Both the position numbers and the translations under genes were made by a program. This document shows positions 40,543 to 50,700 of a stretch of 64,000 bases of DNA, piece by piece. Source of the DNA: VXOZ01 sp965220045 (GTDB lineage Bacteria; Chloroflexota; UBA11872; VXOZ01); NCBI GenBank assembly GCA_965220045.1, contig OZ244803.1:992001-1056000 (forward strand). The letters are read 5' to 3'. The notes below the pieces were generated by a model. That model saw only the letters and a program-made list of their open reading frames with translations. It was not told where the DNA came from and made no database searches. Each line of letters begins with the position of its first letter. Within the stretch, counting starts at the first letter, position 1.

Positions 40543-41269
40543 ATTCCTATCTCGGTGGTAGCCGCTTTGCTGATGCAGGAGCCGGTCTTCGGGGCGGACT
40601 CCATGCAGGGCATATTGCCCAAACCGGCGACTCTCGTCTTCTACTCCTGTTTCTACTTCTTCGGCGCGTTCTTTTACCAGCAGGGCGTTGCGGTGCGCCG
40701 CTGGTGGACCGTCGCCCTGCTGCCCGCGGCTGTCACCTTCTGCATCGGGTTCCTCCTGCTGCGGGAGTATGCGGCTGAGGCCAAGCCCTTCACTCACGGC
40801 GAACTGCCCGAACATGTGTGGATGTTCAGCAACTCGCTGACGGCGGTGAGCGCCCTGGCGGAAACGGCTTTTGCCTGGCTGACGTGCTTTGGCATGATGG
40901 GACTGTTCCGCTGGCTGCTTGCCAGTCCCCGCTTCACGGTGCGCTACGTTTCCGACGCCAGCTACTGAATATACCTGGCGCACCTGCCGCTGGTTGTCGT
41001 GGCCCATTGGGTGTTTGTAGATTGGCCCATCAGTTACCACCTGAAATACATCCTGACGTGCGTCAGCGTCACCGGCATCCTGCTGATAACCTACCAGTTG
41101 TTCATCCGTTACACGTTCATCGGCAACGTTTTGAACGGACCGCGCACTCGCCGCAAGCGTACCGACAGGCCGACGGCACCGGCCAGCGCATAACCACTTC
41201 GCAACGCTAACGTTGGTCATGATTGGCAGCTTAGAGTACCTGCCAGGCCATGGCCGGCGACGCGGCAAT

Positions 41270-41600
41270 GCAGGACGGACGGTTTGCTACGCCCAGATCC
41301 ACTCTTGTAGAATGCAGCCAGCAGGTCTGCGTCACGCTTGGCGGCGGCAAGAACAACGTACAGGGGCAGCGGTTCACCCAGGACGTGACCGTCTTGGCGT
41401 CCCTGTCAATGGAGAATTCGCGGTGGTTGGCTCCTTCCTCAGATTGCACTGAGCGGTTGCGGCTCGACATCTGCACGGTCGTGCGCCGGATATCGGGCGT
41501 GATCTGCTGCATGCCGCTGCGGGCGGTGGAATGAGGTTGGCTATCGGCGGCAGCGCCGCTTTCATCTTCTCGATGCGCTCGCCGGAGAGCCATAGCGTAA
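41270..41600 (-). pseudogene. Frameshifted fragment of a PLD-ATPase paralogue
   Basis: Three minus-strand frames read in turn match the middle of the protein at 45064-47121. The first gives ERIEKMKAALPPIANLIP (intact: ERIERMKAAIPPVVANLIP). After a shift comes ITPDIRRTTVQMSSRNRSVQ..HREFSIDRDAK (intact: IPPEVRRKIVRETSRIRTVQ..HRELSIDRDAK). After a second shift comes VLGEPLPLYVVLAAAKRDADLL (intact: LLGEPYSLAANLDAAKKDAQLL). Both ends are missing. It is a dead paralogue of the intact gene about 4 kb away and lies in the same orientation. Confidence 0.8.
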
Positions 41601-41609
41601 GCTATAAGA

Positions 41610-42674
41610 GTGATGAACCTCCTTCGACGCCTTAGTCTCCTGGCTAGGGCCACCTTTCCTGAGACGTTTTCACGCATTGTTCAATGCAATTCAATTGAAT
41701 TGAGTTGGCTCAAGTACGCTTTCGGCGGCTTAGTCATCGCAATAGCTCTTCTTACTGCCGTAATAGGCTATGCCATCCAAATAAACGCCCAAGAGGGCAT
41801 ACAGTGTCGGTACTATTACACAGACGAAGATAACAACACCGACAATGCCTTAACCAGTTGCAACAGCAGCGGCCTACCCATACTCCCTGCCAATCCTCTG
41901 GGCACGGTAACGGGGTGTGCCGTCAGTGCTGGGGGTTCTGAGTGTCAATTCAGTTGTGGGTCCGATCCCAGATCATGGTGTGGAATCTTTGAAGATGAAA
42001 CCGTGGATCCTCCACCGCCGCCACCGCCAACGCCTACCCCAACTCCTGAACCGACACCTACACCCTCACCCACTCCGACGCCAACAGCCACGCCCACGCT
42101 TACGCCCACGCCTACGCCACTGCGAACGCCCACTCCGACACCGAGACCCGCGCCAACTCCGTCTCCGGAGCCAGCGCCGACTCCCACGCCAATACCCAGC
42201 CCGTCCCCGGTGCCTACGCCCACGGCCACGCCAAGACCGACACCATCGCCACGGCCAACGGTTGTACCTACACCCATCCCGCCAACGCCAACTCCGACGC
42301 CTACACCTAGCCCTACACCCACGCCAGAGTTAAGGGCGGTGCCTACGGTGGCATTGATAGCCAAACCCACAGCCGAGGCTACCGAGTCTGTCAGTGAGAA
42401 TGTTGCAGCCACGCCCACGCCGGAGCCTGCCGCTCTCTCCGCGACGGCAACCGCTGCAGTTCCTACACCGGAGACAATTGTCCAGCCCGTGCAGCGCGAC
42501 CTGCAGCGGCTGGCCGCTCCCGTAATCAGCAACACGGTGCCCCGCATTCGCAATACGCTGGGCGGCATTGCCTCTACGCCGAGAAGGCGCTTCACCCTGA
42601 TGGCGATTCAGGCTTTGGCCAGCGTCTTCGCGCTAAGCGTCTTCGGCTACCTGATACTGCGCAGACGCCAATAG
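41610..42674 (+). CDS. Pro/Thr-repeat surface protein with two membrane anchors
   Basis: This 354-residue protein has a transmembrane segment near 38-57 (AFGGLVIAIALLTAVIGYAI). A short exported domain with about six cysteines follows (GIQCRYYY, LTSCNSSG, VTGCAVSAG, SECQFSCGS, SWCGIF). Next is a Pro-Thr repeat of about 100 residues (PTPTP units, coded by 42002-42335) that should act as an extended wall-spanning stalk. A C-terminal hydrophobic segment ends in RRRQ. The function is unknown. The repeat may vary in length by slippage. The antisense frame rich in Gly-Val is a shadow of the repeat. Confidence 0.72.
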   Translation: MMNLLRRLSLLARATFPETFSRIVQCNSIELSWLKYAFGGLVIAIALLTAVIGYAIQINAQEGIQCRYYYTDEDNNTDNALTSCNSSGLPILPANPLGTVTGCAVSAGGSECQFSCGSDPRSWCGIFEDETVDPPPPPPPTPTPTPEPTPTPSPTPTPTATPTLTPTPTPLRTPTPTPRPAPTPSPEPAPTPTPIPSPSPVPTPTATPRPTPSPRPTVVPTPIPPTPTPTPTPSPTPTPELRAVPTVALIAKPTAEATESVSENVAATPTPEPAALSATATAAVPTPETIVQPVQRDLQRLAAPVISNTVPRIRNTLGGIASTPRRRFTLMAIQALASVFALSVFGYLILRRRQ

Positions 42675-42732
42675 GGCGGCACGGTTGACGTATTCCGGTC
42701 GTCTATGGCTCGCGCCTTGCCGACGCGTTGTG

Positions 42733-44649
42733 CTAGACCAGGTCTCCGCTCTCGACCGGAGCAGCCACCGTAAGAGGCAGGGACATGGTGAATTCCGTGT
42801 ACTCACCGAAAACCGAATCCACCGATAGGTCGCCGCCGAGCCGGCGGGCCACGTCGGCCGCGATGGGGAGGCCCAGCCCGGCGCCTGCGACTCCATCTCG
42901 CGTTGAAAAGAAGGGGTTGAAGATCTGACCAAGCACGTCATCAGCGATGCCCGTGCCGTTGTCACGCACTCTGATCTCCGCCGCGTCGACAACCGCCACG
43001 GTAGCAATGGTCAGGATTGGCTCGTAGGTGTCCTCCGAGGCCCCTTGCTTCAACTGCATGGCATAGCAGGCGTTTCTAACGAGATTCAGCATGGCTTCGC
43101 CGAAGTCTGTTTCCACCAACGAAAGCTCGCCAACCGTAGGATCCAGGTCGAATTCAACACGCACCGCAAATTCCCGGGCATCTGCCTCAAAACTGCTGAT
43201 ACCGGATTGCACCGCGTCCCGCACCAGGCTGTTCAGCTCGGTGACGACCGGTTCGCCGCCGACGACACCCAGTCCCCGCATCCGCTCCACGATTGCCAGG
43301 GCGCGTCCTCCGTTGGACAGGACGCGATTCAGGCTAGCGGTCATTTCATCGCTGATGTCATCCAGCAATGCCGAGTCGTCTTCCGACATTTTATCCCGGT
43401 ACGATTCCAGCATTTCCGATAGTTCGTCGTACAGTTCAAGCGACCCTTCCGAGAAGTTATTAACGAAGTTCAGCGGGTTTCTGATTTCGTGCGCCACGCC
43501 GGAAACTAGCTCGCCGAGAGCGGCCAGCTTTTCCTGAGCAATCAAGCGGGCCTGGGCCCGTTTCAGTTCTTCATTGGTCTGACGCAACTCTTCATAGAGC
43601 TTTTCAACCAGATTGAGGCGTTGCACTTCAAGCGCCTGCTCTCGAAACACCTCCAGGGCGCTGGCCAGCTCACCAATTTCGTCTTGCCCCACTTCCGGTA
43701 CCGGCGTTTCCAAATCCCCATCGGCCATGTGCCGCATGCGCTCCGACATGCGCGAGAGCCGGCGCACCATGCCGTTACCCACCCACAACCAGGCAGCTAG
43801 GGTAGCCACGATCACGCTGATGACGCTGATGCCCGTCAACAGGGTGCGCCCTTCGTCGAAGCTGCTGACCGCCAAGTCGAGGGACTCCGCGGAATGGGCG
43901 CGTGACGCATCCAGCAGACGGGATACAGCGCTTTCTAACGCCTGACTGGAGGCATCGAAGGATGCTAACAAATCCCTGATGTTTTCAGTCAAAGCCAGTT
44001 GCAGGCTGCGGACGTAGAATACGCCTTCGCCCTCCCCCAGAGATGCCACCGCCGGGTCTATGCCGATTGCATGCAGCCGCGTAAACTCGGCCCACAGCCG
44101 TTGCAGGTCGGTCTCATTCTCGGCTACCAACACTTGCCGCAGGACAGACAACGCCGCCTCCGACTCGCCGACATTCGATCTGGCCGTTGCCAGGATCGAG
44201 CGGTAGTCAGCGGCGACTTGGTTAGTGCTTTGCAGCGCCTCCCGGCTACGGCTGAGACTATCGATCACATCAGCCAGAGCGTATGCCGCATCGCTTACGG
44301 CCTGGGCATCCGGCTTCAGTTCAGCTATACCGCTAACCACATCCAGGGCTGCGTCGATCCGCTCCAGCGATGCGACCACAGCCCCGCCTGCCAAGTCCTG
44401 CATGCCGGAGTCGGTTCCCGCGGCCAAACCCAACCCCACATTCCGCAGACGCTCGGTCTCGCGCGCTACCGTCCACGATGCTTCTAACGCGGGGACTGTT
44501 TCAGACCGCACCTGGAAATTCAGATCGCCGCTCTGCTCGAAGTAAAAGACTCCCACAGCACCGGAAACCAGGGTCAGAATAACGGCTATGCCCAGAGCTA
44601 TGTACAACCGCGTGCCGATACGCCGCCAGCGGTCGAGGAGAAATCTCAT
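42733..44649 (-). CDS. Orphan sensor histidine kinase
   Basis: This 638-residue membrane kinase has TM1 at about 14-35, a large helical extracytoplasmic sensor region (36-270), TM2 at about 273-291, a HAMP domain and a coiled coil (292-375). The phosphoacceptor His387 is in VAHEIRNPLNFVNNF. The catalytic domain has NLVRNACYAM (N box), RDNGTGIADD (G1), FFSTRDGVAGAGLGL (F/G2). The H-box and N-box style is that of the HPK4-like kinases. No response regulator gene is adjacent on either side, so the partner is elsewhere. The signal sensed is unknown. Confidence 0.9.
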   Translation of the reverse strand: MRFLLDRWRRIGTRLYIALGIAVILTLVSGAVGVFYFEQSGDLNFQVRSETVPALEASWTVARETERLRNVGLGLAAGTDSGMQDLAGGAVVASLERIDAALDVVSGIAELKPDAQAVSDAAYALADVIDSLSRSREALQSTNQVAADYRSILATARSNVGESEAALSVLRQVLVAENETDLQRLWAEFTRLHAIGIDPAVASLGEGEGVFYVRSLQLALTENIRDLLASFDASSQALESAVSRLLDASRAHSAESLDLAVSSFDEGRTLLTGISVISVIVATLAAWLWVGNGMVRRLSRMSERMRHMADGDLETPVPEVGQDEIGELASALEVFREQALEVQRLNLVEKLYEELRQTNEELKRAQARLIAQEKLAALGELVSGVAHEIRNPLNFVNNFSEGSLELYDELSEMLESYRDKMSEDDSALLDDISDEMTASLNRVLSNGGRALAIVERMRGLGVVGGEPVVTELNSLVRDAVQSGISSFEADAREFAVRVEFDLDPTVGELSLVETDFGEAMLNLVRNACYAMQLKQGASEDTYEPILTIATVAVVDAAEIRVRDNGTGIADDVLGQIFNPFFSTRDGVAGAGLGLPIAADVARRLGGDLSVDSVFGEYTEFTMSLPLTVAAPVESGDLV

Positions 44650-45063
44650 GCTCCCAAATTACTCCTGAGCGTTCAACCTGACGAAATACGACCCCTTTGG
44701 CGTTGTTTCGAGAGGTTTTTTCAGTAGGTAGATTATCACAGCAGAGACTCCCGAGGGCAGTTTGCAAGTAGCTTGGAGGTGCTTAACAGTCTTTGGCGTG
44801 ATAGGCCGGCACGGCCAGCTTGCATAGGCGGGACTGATTCCACGAAAGCGAAACCGAACGACTGAATCGGGGTGCATCTACGGCCCTATCGCTGGTCTGC
44901 AAGTCCCGGAATCGCAATCATTGAGTGCCTGCGCGCTGCGTTAAACGGTGGGCTGGCCGCAGCGGTGCTGGGCCGTTGCCGAGCGATGCGAAGCACCAGA
45001 ATCCCGCTAGCGCCAGTGGACCAAATCCTGGCAACGTCACGCGAAAGCGGTACATGCAGCAGT
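44650..45063. other. Intergenic region, no gene seen
   Basis: This gap of about 410 bases lies between the histidine kinase start and the end of the PLD-ATPase gene, both on the minus strand. It should contain the kinase promoter. I see no tRNA, repeat or credible ORF. Confidence 0.35.
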
Positions 45064-47121
45064 CTAGCTTCTGTGGATCAGCCGGCTTAGGAAGCCGCTG
45101 CCGTGTGCTGCAAACCGCACGTCCAGGAATTCCTCCAGCTCGGGGCGATTCAGCACGGTACGGCCGCCGACGCTGGCGTTGTCATCGATGAGCGTCGAGG
45201 GCACGTTTTCCCAATCGAATTCGCGACGGCCGAAGGTGTCCTTCTGCTCGATGACGATGACCTTGTCGTTTTCCACAATCCAACCTGTGGGTTGGTCGCC
45301 CTCTCTCTTCATGCGGGTGGCAGGTCGTAGGAGGTGCTCTAGCTGTGACTTCACACGTTCGTGCCGCTTGTCGGCGTAGTCATCCCACGTGACAGGCCCA
45401 CACCACTTGGGCGGGGATTCTGCCAGCAGTTCTCCAAGCAACTCTGCGAGGAGCGTGGAAGAGAACGCTAGCCAGTCGGCGGGATGGGGATCGTCGTCGA
45501 AGCGATCGAGCGCTCGCCCCAAATACGCGCGGTAGAGATGCGTGGAGAGGTTGCGGCGCACGTCCTGGATTTTCAGGTGCAACTCGTGGCGCAGACCCTC
45601 CTTGTAAGACGGCAGGGCGGTGGTCGTGTAGATCATCAGGCTGCGTTTGACGATCTGGTCGGTAAAGGCCTTGAGTTCCTGATTCATGGAAAGCACAAAA
45701 CAGGGATACTCAGCCACTTGAGGCGGATTCTCGTCCTTGATAACGTCCTCGCCGTGGCTCCGGATAGCACTTCTGCCGATGTCGTCGAATACAGCGGGGA
45801 AGCGCTTGTACGCGTACTGGATGGCTCTCAATCTAGCCTTCGTGAAGTTCGCCTTTTCAATGCTGTGGGATTTGCCAAACATGGATGTCATGAGGGTATC
45901 GATCAGGCTGGTTTTGCCGCAGGATGGCTTTCCGTACACGATAGCGAACGTGGGAAAGCGGAATATGTCGCCCTGGTGGCTCGCCAGCGTGCGCATGTCG
46001 CACATGAATGGCGCAAAGTAGAGCCACGACCAGAGGATGAAGTAGTCCCGCTGGAGTCGTTCCACCCCCATGCCGCCCTCAAATGTGCCCTCATAATTGC
46101 TGAAAAACTCCACGAGCAGTTGTGCATCTTTCTTCGCGGCATCAAGATTGGCTGCAAGGGAGTACGGCTCGCCGAGGAGAACGACGCGTTTCGCGTCCCT
46201 GTCGATTGATAGTTCGCGGTGGTCGGTTTCATCCTCGGACTGCACGGTTCGGATGCGACTCGTTTCCCGGACGATCTTGCGCCTGACTTCGGGTGGGATG
46301 ATCTGCCTCCCGTTGCGCGGCGACGGAATGAGATTCGCCACGACCGGCGGTATAGCCGCTTTCATTCTCTCTATGCGTTCGATTTGCATGGGCACGACAA
46401 ACTGGGCGCCGGCACCTTCTTCCTGCTCGCTCTCTTCGCTGTCAATCACGAGAGTAGACAGGTCATCCGTATCGAGGACCGGCACCTCTTGAATGTCAAT
46501 CGCGGAATTCTCGATGCGTGCGGGCGGCAACGGAATCTCGTCTGAGGCCCGGTCTCGGATAGTCTCGTACATGCCAAGATAGTGATCCCAAGCCGGGGCA
46601 TCGTCGTCGAAGCACACAAGAGTCTCCGATTGGCGTCCGCCAAAGGCGGTTTCGGAGAGGTTGGCGGAGCCGATGAGGGCGCGGGTGGTGCCTTTGGCTG
46701 TGCTGTCGAGCAGGTAGAGTTTCGCGTGGGCGATCTGTTTGCGCAGCACCCAAAAGCGTGCTTGGCCTTCCCGGACGCGGCTTAGAATGAAGCCGTGGCG
46801 CTCATCGGGTAGGTTCTTGATGGCGGCCCGGGTGTCGCCGATGGCGACTTGCTGAAACGCCAGAATGTCCTTCAGGGTTCGCAGCGTGCCTTCATAGCCA
46901 AACACACACTCGAAGTCATTGAACCCATGATTCTCGAGCAGCCGGACGATGGCGCTCACGCCTGCTGAGTACGTGAGAATGCGGATGCGGTCGTAGCCGT
47001 CGAAGAGCGACCAGGAGAACCTCGACTCTGACTCGAAGCGCGCCCGAGCCACGCGCAGCCCGCTGCCGTCGTCGAAGTCGAGTTCCTGCATCTGTCCGTG
47101 TTCGGGTTCGTTTGGCGCCAT
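45064..47121 (-). CDS. PLD-like nuclease domain fused to P-loop ATPase; candidate defence gene
   Basis: This roughly 685-residue protein joins an N-terminal phospholipase D-like domain with a C-terminal ATPase. The single HKD-type motif is H132-A-K134 followed by LIGSANLSETAFGG (about 150-161), as in PLD-family nucleases of restriction and defence systems. A linker of about 180 residues precedes Walker A GKPSCGKT (397-404) and Walker B FPAVFDDIG (441-449). The ATG at 47121 follows AAGGGG; an upstream GTG at 47151 is an alternative. It lies just downstream of a giant exonuclease-helicase gene on the same strand, and a decayed paralogue is nearby. A DNA-targeting defence role is inferred; the exact family is not one I can name. 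Confidence 0.72.
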   Translation of the reverse strand: MAPNEPEHGQMQELDFDDGSGLRVARARFESESRFSWSLFDGYDRIRILTYSAGVSAIVRLLENHGFNDFECVFGYEGTLRTLKDILAFQQVAIGDTRAAIKNLPDERHGFILSRVREGQARFWVLRKQIAHAKLYLLDSTAKGTTRALIGSANLSETAFGGRQSETLVCFDDDAPAWDHYLGMYETIRDRASDEIPLPPARIENSAIDIQEVPVLDTDDLSTLVIDSEESEQEEGAGAQFVVPMQIERIERMKAAIPPVVANLIPSPRNGRQIIPPEVRRKIVRETSRIRTVQSEDETDHRELSIDRDAKRVVLLGEPYSLAANLDAAKKDAQLLVEFFSNYEGTFEGGMGVERLQRDYFILWSWLYFAPFMCDMRTLASHQGDIFRFPTFAIVYGKPSCGKTSLIDTLMTSMFGKSHSIEKANFTKARLRAIQYAYKRFPAVFDDIGRSAIRSHGEDVIKDENPPQVAEYPCFVLSMNQELKAFTDQIVKRSLMIYTTTALPSYKEGLRHELHLKIQDVRRNLSTHLYRAYLGRALDRFDDDPHPADWLAFSSTLLAELLGELLAESPPKWCGPVTWDDYADKRHERVKSQLEHLLRPATRMKREGDQPTGWIVENDKVIVIEQKDTFGRREFDWENVPSTLIDDNASVGGRTVLNRPELEEFLDVRFAAHGSGFLSRLIHRS

Positions 47122-47182
47122 TCCGGTAGACCCCTTAAGTGGCGAAAACACCCTCGCAAATCAACCGCTCTGCGCGGACCTG

Positions 47183-47359
47183 CCCTTCGACAGGCTCAGG
47201 GCGAACGGAAGGGTCGGTTATCCGTTCGAGAAGGGCTGGCGATCCATTTGTGAAGGGTTGGCAATCCGTTTGTGATGGGTCGGCTATCCGTTCGAGAAGG
47301 GTTGGCGATTCATTCGTGAACGGTCGGTGATCCGTTCGTGCTGAGCTTGTCGAAGCACG
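47183..47359. repeat. Dispersed palindrome pair enclosing a 22-bp tandem repeat
   Basis: CTTCGACAGGCTCAGGGCGA near 47186 and TGAGCTTGTCGAAG at 47342-47355 are the same inverted pair seen at 9121-9205. Here they bracket the 22-bp repeat array, as if the array had expanded inside the element. Confidence 0.7.
47212..47343. repeat. Six 22-bp tandem repeats
   Basis: Six consecutive units of exactly 22 bases follow the pattern GGTCGGTTATCCGTTCGAGA plus AG, with a few changes each. The unit length is not a multiple of three, which argues against coding. There are no spacers, so this is not a CRISPR array. Confidence 0.9.
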
Positions 47360-47380
47360 AATCGACATGATAGGCAACGC

Positions 47381-47547
47381 ATTGCATAGCGAGCAACGTA
47401 AGTCATGGTGATCAACACATGTCATGGCGAGCAACGTATGTCATAGTGAGCAACGTATGTCATGGCGAGCAACACATGGCATGGCAATCAAGCATGACGG
47501 GCAGCGAATGACATGGCAAGCGACGCAAGACTTGGCGAGCAGCGCCG
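47381..47547. repeat. About eight 19-bp tandem repeats
   Basis: Units of GTCATGGCGAGCAACGTAT and variants follow each other, the middle four exactly 19 bases apart and the outer ones more decayed. The array lies upstream of the PLD-ATPase start and downstream of the helicase stop. Its role is unknown; it could be protein-binding or simple expansion. Confidence 0.85.
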
Positions 47548-47715
47548 GACATGCCTTCCAGTTTCCCTGCCGATAGTATAATGCAAGACGCCAGCGCGCC
47601 GATGGTATAGGGGTATGCGCTGGCGACAAGCGTCGTGTCGAGGGATGTGATGCCACTCCCGGTTTCTTAATCTGCTAGTTTCTGGACAGGGGCACGCATG
47701 CAGCCTCACGAATTG

Positions 47716-50700
47716 CTATTCCGGCTCAAACACCAGCTCCGGTACAACCACCTCCCACTTGTCGCAGCGCAGACGATCTTGAAACTCCGGCTCTGACTTC
47801 TCTTTGTCCCATGCGACAACGGCCAGGACCGTGGCAAAGGCGCAACGCATGTGATTGGGTGGCACGAAACTGCTCGCTAGCCGGCCTACCACGGTGCCGT
47901 TGCGGTCGAGGAGTTCCCAACGCTTACTTTCCCGCACTGCCAGTACGTCACCGGGCGCAAGCGCGGCGATGGCGCGGTGCACCGGATCGCTCTCGCGCCT
48001 ATAGCCTGCGAAGCTGAGAAAGACGTCCCGCAGGCTGAGCCGCCGATAGTGACGCGCCAGTTCCGGCCTCGCCGGCGGGAGGTTGGCAAGCGGCGCGCGC
48101 TGCTGCGCCGAGGGAAGCTCAGACACGATGTTTTGGAAGGGATGCGTCCCGGAGAGGCAGGCGAGAGCGAGCGTCTGCCGCGCGCGGGTCATTGCCACGT
48201 AGTACAGTCGCCTCGGCGCATCGGCATCTTCGCCGCGTCCAACGCGCTCCCAACCACCGTCCAGCACGACGACGTGATCGAATTCCAGTCCCTTGGCCCG
48301 GTGCGCCGTGAGCAACAGCAGCCCTTGCTGGCGGCGGCGCACTTCGCGAGACCACTCGGCCAGCCACTCGGTGCAGAGGTCCACGGCAGTTTCAGCGCCC
48401 CCTGTTTCCAGGGCAAACTCGTCCACGGCTTCTTGTAACAGTTCAACCCAAGGGCCCGCAGCCTGCTGGTCTGTCCACTTGTTTAGATCAGCACTTGTCA
48501 CCAGGCGAGATTCTCTTGCGCGCAGCCAATCCACAAGCGCTTGCGTCTCCCTGAGGTGCCAGACGCCGGTAAACTCCTCATTCGCCATCTGCACTGGGAT
48601 GTCTTCAAGCTCGCAGAGGCTCCGCACCGGATCCAGGTAACGCCATTCGCGAGCGATCACGGCGCAGGCAGACCAATCCCAGCCGGGTCTTAGGCCGGAC
48701 ATTCTCTTCAGCTCTGCCACAACCGCCTGCGCTTGGGAGATTGGCGTGTCTCCGGCAGGCAGTAACTGGACCCGACCGCGGCCGACCGGGTCAGAAATGG
48801 CCCACGCGCCGCCTTCCGGTTCCTTTGCCCGCGCACGATCAACGTGAATGGGATGCTCGGTCTTCATCCGCTCCCGGGCCGGTTCCATCACCGCGTTGGC
48901 AGCCGCAATGATGTTGGCGGTAGAACGGTAGTTGTCCGTCAGATATATCGGTCTCGCCGCATAGTCTTCCTCGAAACGACGGATGAACTCGACGGACGAG
49001 CCATTGAAGGCATAGATGTTCTGATCGTCGTCTCCCACTGCAAACAAACTGATTCTGTCGTCCTCCTCGGACAGCGTTCTACCTGCCAGGGCGGATATCA
49101 GTTCATACTGTTCCGGGCCAATGTCTTGGTACTCGTCAACCAGTATCCAGCGGAAACCCGCCAGGATGCGGGTGCGTTGCTCATCAGCTTCTTCCGGCTC
49201 CAGTCCTTCTCCGCGCAGCAGCGCCACCGCCTGCCGCAGGATTTCCTGGAAGTCCCCTTCGTGCAGCCGATTCGCGCGCCCGGTGAAACTGGCGCCCACC
49301 AGCCGCATGGCGAGCGCGTGACAGGTGAGCACAATCACCCCGCGCGCGTCGTCACCGATGAGTTCTCCCAGGCGGCGGCGAATCTCGACCGCGGCATGCC
49401 GGTTGTATGCGAGCGCCAGGATGCCGCGCGGATTCTCCCGCCTCACGCGTACCAGATAGGCGATACGATGCACCAGCACACGCGTCTTGCCCGAGCCGGG
49501 ACCGGCCAGCACCAAGACGTTGGTCTGCTCGCGGTCGTCCACGACGATGCGCCGCTGGATGGGATTCTTGAGGCTCTCGACGATCATCCGCCACGATTCC
49601 GGTGTGGTCTGCGGCGGCGTGGCCTCACGCAGGACTTCCCGTTCTCGGTCAGGCAGCCAGCGGCGCAGGAATTCCTCGCGGCCCAGCGTGAAGTAGTCCA
49701 TCGCCAAGCGCAACGCGTCGGTTATCGCATCCAGACCCCGCTGCACGTATTCCGCGATCACGTGGATCTGCAAGACCTGTTCGTCGTAGTGGAGCTTGAG
49801 AGAGGCAAAGTCGGCATGGGCAAAGCCGCGCCGCTCCGGCTGTAAGTGGATGGTCATGGCTTGGCGGAAAACGGTAAGTCCCTTGTTGAGCCGAATCACT
49901 TCCTGTTCGTGCAGCCACAGCAGGGCGCGGTCCGTTAGTTTGCCGGGGTCCTTAACCTGACTGGCTAGAGTCATGTCGGAACTGACCGCAACCAGCAATT
50001 TGCCCAGGGTTGTCTCGGCGAGGAGGTCTGTGCCGCGGCTGCCAGCAGGGAGGCTCTCCAAGAGGTGATCCAGAATTCGTCCAGCAGCGGCGCGGCGCAA
50101 TTCGGCAGTTTTCCTCAAAGAACTCCAGTCGCGCTGCAGGGATACATACATGGTTTCCCTATCGTAATCCCGTACCCCGAGGCTACCCCCTCCGCCGCCC
50201 TCTCCCCGCCCGTCGGCGGCAATACTGCGGACGATTCGCCGCACGAGTTCCGGCAGGGCGTAGGCATGGCCGCCGTCCTTGAGCCGTTGGGTGGCCGCAC
50301 GGAGATGCAGGGGCCATGAGTCTCCTTTTTCCATGTCCGGGGCTAACTCTTGCATGAGGTCGATCAAGGCTACTTCCAAGTTCGCCGCTTGCTCGAAGCG
50401 CTGTCTCGAGTGACGTTGTACACCTACGTGGACGAAGGCGGTCAATACGGTGTCGTTGCTGGCGATGCCCAAGCGCTCCAGGTCGTACAGAGCAGTACGC
50501 ACGCCCTCGGGTCCCAGACCCGACGCGGCCATGAGCTCGTCGGTGGAAATGCCCTCATCGGCATCCGCGTCGATCAGCGCCTCTGTAATTTTCAGTAGTT
50601 GGTTGCGGTAATCATCCCTGACACTGGCCTTTTGGAGCTTTGTGCGCGCTTCCTCGTATGAGCTAACTCGCAGGGAAGAGGGAAACACGCTGACGCGGTT

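Larger units (their letters stand above)
39190..41193 (+). pseudogene. OpgC-like acyltransferase-3 membrane protein, truncated, IS-interrupted and with a nonsense codon
   Basis: The two halves encode a polytopic acyltransferase-3 family protein resembling the glucan-succinylating OpgC. The first half (from about 39190) has FATMHLWFLWNLLLMLVPF, the family-typical HLWFL region. An IS element splits the gene at 39483-40542. Removing it and one ATTCC copy restores the frame exactly (LVIP-ISVVAALL). Downstream, TGA at 40966-40968 interrupts DASY-stop-IYLAHLPLVV, where relatives have a tryptophan (TGG), and the frame then continues to 41193. The N-terminal segment of the family is also missing. The gene is dead by three separate changes. 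Related full-length proteins modify exported glucans. Confidence 0.82.

Noticed and set aside
40966..40968. TGA in the OpgC-like gene as a second selenocysteine codon
   Set aside because: The position corresponds to a conserved tryptophan, not cysteine, no SECIS-like hairpin follows, and the gene is already broken by an IS.
41945..42595. Gly-Val-repeat protein on the minus strand
   Set aside because: It is the reverse reading of the Pro-Thr repeat of the surface protein; the forward frame has the membrane segments and start.
47212..47547. CRISPR array
   Set aside because: The 22- and 19-bp units are directly joined with no unique spacers, and no cas genes are present.
48844..49845. 333-residue open frame opposite the UvrD part of the giant helicase
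   Set aside because: The minus-strand frame carries every helicase motif; the plus-strand frame is a shadow.
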